Assembly (NCBI GenBank): GCA_946415695.1
Contig: CAMKTM010000022.1
Span: 1-17,081 of the forward strand
DNA: 17,081 bases
Source of the DNA: an uncultured Prevotellaceae bacterium
Lineage (GTDB): Bacteria > Bacteroidota > Bacteroidia > Bacteroidales > Bacteroidaceae
Direction: 5' to 3'
Shown here: positions 14,174-17,081 of the stretch, piece after piece
How the letters are laid out: each line of letters starts with the position of its first letter
Position numbering within the stretch: the stretch's first letter is position 1
The notes under the pieces: generated by a model
Told to the model about the DNA's origin: nothing
The model's input: only the letters and a program-made list of their open reading frames with translations
Databases searched by the model: none
Translations under genes and position numbers: made by a program

Positions 14174-14673
14174 CGGGTTTCAGGAGTTAAGTTGACAGAT
14201 TGTACGAAATGCAGATAGCTGTCAAGGGCGGACTGGCTGATAATGCAAAGTTGATGGTTCACAGGCTTATAACGGAGCTGCCCAAGGGCTTGTTCGGCGG
14301 TGATGATGCCTTGCGTGTAGTCCTCTACTGTGTCGATAACATTGTCGTTGGCCACGCCGCCCTCCACAATATCGTATTGTTGCCAGATGTCTTTGCCAGC
14401 ACGACAAGCTACCACATAGTCGAGCCAGGCAAGATTGTACTCCCCGAATCGCAGCCAGCGGTATTGTTGCGCAAGTGTTTCGTCGAATTGATAGATGTTT
14501 AGCAGAGGAATGCCGTTGCGCATCTTGCGTTCGGTGACGAGTCCTGCCCAACGTCCAGCCTGCTCACGGATGTTCGTGAGGTAAAAGCCCTGACCAAAAT
14601 CTAGACAACGACGGCCAAGAACTGTCTTGGGCTGCGGAACAGCCATGTATGAGCCATGATAAAGAGTAATCAT
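14170..14673 (-). CDS. DUF3990 protein, ADP-ribosyltransferase-like
   Basis: A 167-residue protein with the full DUF3990 pattern: LYHGSYMAVPQPK (4-16), LDFGQGFYLTNIREQAGRWA (24-43), WLDYVV (83-88), YDIVEGGVANDNVIDTV (100-116), and a C-terminal NHQLCIISQSAL (139-150). The YHGS and GFYLT boxes resemble motifs 1 and 2 of ADP-ribosyltransferases, making His6 and Tyr31 candidate NAD-binding residues; Gln141 or an acidic residue would be the third. From memory the family has been placed near the ADP-ribosyl clan; catalytic activity and target are unknown. It starts in a 4-bp overlap with the DUF3791 gene before it and ends in a 4-bp overlap with the small gene after it. Cytoplasmic, with no signal or membrane segment. 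A toxin role is inferred from fold and gene arrangement. Confidence 0.85.
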   Translation of the reverse strand: MITLYHGSYMAVPQPKTVLGRRCLDFGQGFYLTNIREQAGRWAGLVTERKMRNGIPLLNIYQFDETLAQQYRWLRFGEYNLAWLDYVVACRAGKDIWQQYDIVEGGVANDNVIDTVEDYTQGIITAEQALGQLRYKPVNHQLCIISQSALDSYLHFVQSVNLTPETR

Positions 14674-14915
14674 TGCTGTGCCTCCCAGTTTTGGAGCGTT
14701 TCGGCGATGTCTTCAGCCACATAGTCAAGACTCTGCGTATGCAACAGGTCATAATGGCGAAGTAGGCGTTGACGGATGAGGTCTTGACGCTTCAACCTGC
14801 GGTACATGACCTGTGGCGTAATGCCGAGACGCTTGGCACCGCTCTCCAACGCCATTGTTGCGAAATGAATACGGTCGTAGGCGATGTTTCTGCTATTTGC
14901 TGTCGTTTTCTCCAT
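14670..14915 (-). CDS. DUF3791-family small protein
   Basis: An 81-residue protein, first of a three-gene overlapping cassette. RIHFATMALESGAKRLGITPQVMYRRLKRQ (16-45) contains a helix-turn-helix-like stretch (LGITPQVMYRRL), followed by the DUF3791 signature LLRHYDLLHTQSLDYVAEDIAE (52-73). DUF3791 genes commonly accompany DUF3990 genes in Bacteroidetes and Firmicutes. It may bind DNA and autoregulate the cassette, bind the DUF3990 product, or both; none is shown. The ATG at 14915 lies about 14 bases from the predicted transcription start. The TGA stop overlaps the next ATG. Confidence 0.85.
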   Translation of the reverse strand: MEKTTANSRNIAYDRIHFATMALESGAKRLGITPQVMYRRLKRQDLIRQRLLRHYDLLHTQSLDYVAEDIAETLQNWEAQQ

Positions 14916-14935
14916 TTTTCACGTTATTCGCATCA

Positions 14936-14943
14936 CAAAAGTA
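14936..14943 (-). promoter_or_regulatory. -7 box for the DUF3791-DUF3990 cassette
   Basis: TACTTTTG on the minus strand matches TAnnTTTG. A TTGTG lies 18 bases upstream as a possible -33 element. Transcription would start about 14 bases before the ATG at 14915. Confidence 0.55.
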
Positions 14944-15030
14944 CAAACATTTCTTGAATTACACAAGTAACCTTTGCCTAAATTCTTTTTCTTCTTACAT
15001 TATGTCCCGACTGCCGCTTGAATCGGAAAT

Positions 15031-15222
15031 CTATCCCACGATTTTAAACATATCCTTTTCGCCAGGATGCTGAAGCTGGAGACGGCGGTCGGAGGGCGGG
15101 CAGCCGAACTCGCGGGAGGCCGCATCCTGCTTGCGACCGCCCCTGTAGTCGCCGTACCATCTGTCTTTTACTCTGTAAGCTATGTCTGTCTTCGTGTTTA
15201 GTCTTTCTTTCTTCCGAAATGT
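15031..15222 (-). pseudogene. Orphan coding-like fragment without a start codon
   Basis: Minus-strand frame 15222-15031 is open for 63 codons between a TAA at 15225-15223 and a TAG at 15033-15031, but has no usable start except ATG five codons before the stop. It reads KTDIAYRVKDRWYGDYRGG, RKQDAASREFGCPPSD, RRLQLQHPGEKDMFKIVG. Codon third positions are almost all G or C over the central 35 codons, unlike the A/T-rich flanks, so the stretch looks like true coding sequence whose 5' part is missing. I do not recognise the protein. Alternatives are a repeat element with coding-like composition or programmed translation from the overlapping frames. The rest of 14957-15220 shows nothing else. Confidence 0.35.
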
Positions 15223-15372
15223 TTACCGAGCGTATGTATGGTAAACGTATCTTCTTTGCAATGTTTACCACTCATTCTTATGGTAAGCCTCTCTTTGTCG
15301 AGCAGTTTACCGACTACATTGTTGGTAAACGTTTCTATCTTCGGACGTTTACCACCCATGCTTATGGTAAAC
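15221..15372. repeat. Four 26-bp imperfect palindromes at exact 42-bp period
   Basis: GTTTACC-N12-GGTAAAC occurs at 15221-15246, 15263-15288 (right arm GGTAAGC), 15305-15330 and 15347-15372. Starts are exactly 42 bp apart and linkers are 16 bp. Because 42 is a multiple of three, a minus-strand frame (15428-15198, 76 codons) stays open and reads four 14-residue repeats of the type xFTIxxxGKxxxxE; a plus-strand frame is open too. The array begins about 60 bases past the stop of the FISUMP-like gene, so it could be its 3' untranslated region, a set of protein-binding sites, or a small repeat protein gene. Confidence 0.9.
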
Positions 15373-15432
15373 ATCCGACCTGTCGGAAAGCTTGAGCTAT
15401 ATTTAATTTTCTCTTCCGAACATACCATAGGG

Positions 15433-16272
15433 TTAGTTCCGAACCGCTCTCACCGTGATACCTCCGCAGCGGAGGCTGCTGGACGATGACGTGAAGAACG
15501 ACGAGCTAATACTCAGGTGTCTGGCATAATAAGTGTTCGACTGGTTGAGCGAGGCAGACCAGTAGTCGCCAAATTTGCCGGCATATTTGAGTTCCCACTT
15601 CTCGATGTAGCCACATGCAGGGAAGAAAATCCGTTTGGTGATGTCATTCATGCTGACGAAAAGGACACCTGCCACACCCGAATACTCCGGCTCATAGGTC
15701 TGCGCGGCACTGAGCCAGTAGATGCCGCCCTCCATCACCGTGCCGCTGAGGATGGTGGGTTCCTGTCCGTAGTCGTTGGTCGTGCAGGCACTTATCAAAG
15801 CGTTGAAGTCGCTGTTGGTCGGCGTGTACCAGTCCTTGCCCCAAGCGGCAGTGGCGGCATCGTGGTCGGCATCAAGCGTCGCCCATATATAGGTCGGATA
15901 ATTGTCCTCGCTGTAGCCGTTGGCATAGCCTGCTCTCCAGACAAAGGTAGCTTCGCCCTCTTCCGTGAGTGTCATCGAGGCATAGCGTGGCTTCGTCTCG
16001 CCCCATGCGAAGAAGTCGCCGCAACATGTCTCGTAAGAGCCTGCAACAGTTGTCGCCCCGACGTTCATTGTCGCCCACTTCAAGCCTCCAATTTCCACAT
16101 AATCATGTTCATCAACGATTATTGGCTTCTCGTCCTCAAATGTGATGCTGTCTAACTGCGAGACGCTGCACTCGATTGTCTGACCGTCTGTCTTGTGAAG
16201 CACAACCATCTGTGCCTTGACGGTCTGCATGGCTGCCATCAGAAGCAAGCTCGCAAAGAAAGTCTTTTTCAT
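15433..16272 (-). CDS. FISUMP-like secreted protein
   Basis: A 279-residue secreted protein of a kind common in Bacteroidales. The start chosen is the ATG at 16272, which gives a clean signal peptide MKKTFFASLLLMAAMQTVKAQ; a longer frame from 16296 adds eight residues before it and is less likely. After the signal, VVLHKTDGQTIECSVSQLDSITFEDE is the usual N-terminal segment of these proteins. The body has DYVEIGGLKWATMNVGA, GDFFAWGETKP, WGKDWYTPTNSDFNALI and a final YWSASLNQSN to GGITVRAVRN, the pattern of the Fibrobacter succinogenes major paralogous domain, a C-type-lectin-like fold. A Ser-rich loop (SSSFFTSSSSSL) precedes the last strand. A surface or extracellular binding role is likely, ligand unknown. 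It appears monocistronic, with inverted repeats upstream and the 42-bp array downstream. Confidence 0.85.
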   Translation of the reverse strand: MKKTFFASLLLMAAMQTVKAQMVVLHKTDGQTIECSVSQLDSITFEDEKPIIVDEHDYVEIGGLKWATMNVGATTVAGSYETCCGDFFAWGETKPRYASMTLTEEGEATFVWRAGYANGYSEDNYPTYIWATLDADHDAATAAWGKDWYTPTNSDFNALISACTTNDYGQEPTILSGTVMEGGIYWLSAAQTYEPEYSGVAGVLFVSMNDITKRIFFPACGYIEKWELKYAGKFGDYWSASLNQSNTYYARHLSISSSFFTSSSSSLRCGGITVRAVRN

Positions 16273-16312
16273 AGATGTAAACGAAAGAAAGTACATACAT
16301 TATTTATATAAT

Positions 16313-16439
16313 AACCACGAATTTCACAAATTTCACGTTCCGCGACTACAATCGCGCCTTGGTGCTAAAGCATCCAAGAACTGGCTACGCCCTTGAGTGC
16401 CATTGATAATTATTCGTGCAATTCGTGTAATTCGTGGTT
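16313..16439. repeat. 25-bp inverted repeats of 9-bp-period units
   Basis: The left arm (16313-16337) reads AACCACGAATTTCACAAA followed by TTTCACG; the right arm (16415-16439) is its inverse with 21 of 25 positions matching (CGTGCAATTCGTGTAATT then CGTGGTT). Each arm is three 9-bp units of the type CACGAATTn. The 77 bases between them contain a CGCGACTACAATCGCG dyad and no credible ORF. The element occupies most of the gap between the second ligase and the FISUMP-like gene and is related in period and sequence to the ACGGATTnA repeats at 4890-5283. Confidence 0.75.
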
Positions 16440-16453
16440 GAAAGAGAGATTGT

Positions 16454-17081
16454 TTAGTGCCAGTTGGAGAAGTCGCGCTTGTCGTTGACGTGCTTGGCTT
16501 TTCCGGTGGAGCGTTGGATGGTCCCTGGCGGCTGGATGTGGATGTTGGGTTTGATGCCGGTGAGGGAGACGAGACGGTCGTAGAGCGGCTTGATGAAAGG
16601 CATCTGCTTGCCTGGGTTCGGCGAAAAGAACTCTTCGCGCAGCTCGACATCGAGGTCGAAGGTGTCCTCGTTGCCCTTGCGATCGACGGTGATGAAGTAC
16701 TGCGGTGTGAAGGCCGGGAACTCGGTGAGCACGGTCTCTATCTGGCTTGGGAAGACGTTGACGCCGCGGATGATGAGCATGTCGTCGCTGCGGCCCAGCA
16801 CCTTTCCGAGGCGAACGGCTGTACGTCCGCACTTGCAGGGCTCGTAGTTCAGGCTGGATAGGTCACGCGTACGGTAGCGAAGGATGGGCATTGCCTCCTT
16901 GCAGAGCGAGGTGATGACCAACTCGCCGACTTCGCCCGGAGCAACCGGCTCGAGTGTCTCGGGGTTGACAATCTCGGGCAGGAAATAGTCTTCCCAGATG
17001 TGTGTGCCGTCCTGATACTGACATTCGCCACCCACACCAGGGCCGCACATCTCGGTCAGGCCATAGATGTCGATAGCTTTG
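16454..17081 (-). CDS. paaK: Second phenylacetate-CoA ligase, C-terminal part
   Basis: The 3' part (208 codons plus stop) of a second adenylate-forming ligase; the gene continues past the right edge. The visible sequence starts in KAIDIYGLTEMCGPGVGGECQ, equivalent to residues 234 onward of the ligase at 11312-12628. YRTRDL, CKCGRTAVRLGKVLGRSDDM and the C-terminal lid with STGKAKHV (candidate catalytic Lys) are present. It differs from the first ligase in YGLTEM for FGMSEM and in an insert FFSPNPGKQMPFIKPLYDRL. The two are diverged paralogues, not a recent duplication, and probably differ in aryl-acid substrate. In Bacteroidales such ligases often sit beside indolepyruvate:ferredoxin oxidoreductase genes, which would then lie to the right of this window. 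Confidence 0.9.
   Translation of the reverse strand, partial: KAIDIYGLTEMCGPGVGGECQYQDGTHIWEDYFLPEIVNPETLEPVAPGEVGELVITSLCKEAMPILRYRTRDLSSLNYEPCKCGRTAVRLGKVLGRSDDMLIIRGVNVFPSQIETVLTEFPAFTPQYFITVDRKGNEDTFDLDVELREEFFSPNPGKQMPFIKPLYDRLVSLTGIKPNIHIQPPGTIQRSTGKAKHVNDKRDFSNWH

Noticed and set aside
15221..15372. CRISPR array
   Set aside because: The repeated unit is a short-armed palindrome with 12-bp variable loops and 16-bp linkers; there are no 30-40-bp unique spacers and no cas genes nearby.
15198..15428. 76-codon minus-strand ORF as a firm CDS
   Set aside because: It is mostly the 42-bp palindrome array translated; an open frame follows automatically from a period divisible by three, so it is recorded under the repeat only.

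Overview
The window looks like a chromosomal segment of a Bacteroidales bacterium, most likely Prevotella or a close relative. The grounds are a BspA-type leucine-rich-repeat surface protein with a C-terminal tail of the Prevotella/Bacteroides type, a FISUMP-like lumenal/surface protein, a TamA-like outer-membrane lipoprotein, DUF3791/DUF3990 genes, Bacteroidetes-type -7 boxes (TAnnTTTG) and no strong Shine-Dalgarno sequences. Nearly all genes lie on the minus strand; only the SpoU/TrmH RNA methyltransferase is on the plus strand. No tRNA, rRNA, transposase or CRISPR array was seen.

Layout. (1) 11-4620: a terminator, a 1425-residue secreted BspA/InlB-repeat protein, and a roughly 240-nt structured leader with its own promoter. 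The leader folds on paper into three nested helices, with a loop that pairs perfectly with a downstream segment (a pseudoknot). (2) 4621-5498: about 880 bases without a gene, filled with short-period repeats. (3) 5499-8822: a GT2 glycosyltransferase and a TamL-like outer-membrane assembly protein, separated by palindromic REP-like repeats. (4) 8961-10485: the RNA methyltransferase, diverging from tamL, and an unrecognised Lys-rich/acidic protein convergent with it. (5) 10794-13928: aminotransferase, phenylacetate-CoA ligase and tandem-ACT protein in one direction, consistent with salvage of arylacetates into aromatic amino acids; a second, partial phenylacetate-CoA ligase lies at the right edge. 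(6) 13970-14915: a three-gene cassette with 4-bp ATGA overlaps (DUF3791, DUF3990 with an ADP-ribosyltransferase-like signature, and a small third protein), which may be a toxin-antitoxin-like module. (7) 15031-16439: an orphan coding-like fragment, a striking array of four 26-bp imperfect palindromes at exact 42-bp period, a FISUMP-like secreted protein, and a flanking 9-bp-period inverted repeat.

A recurring theme is that almost every gene boundary carries a short repeat of its own period (7, 9, 14, 16, 22 or 42 bp) or a palindromic REP-like element. Some of these have entered coding sequence: one encodes a linker in the BspA protein and another supplies the stop codon and last residues of the glycosyltransferase. 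The most novel-looking items are the pseudoknotted leader RNA, the DUF3791-DUF3990 cassette and the 42-bp palindrome array. All structures were paired by eye; no folding, homology search or comparative analysis was run.
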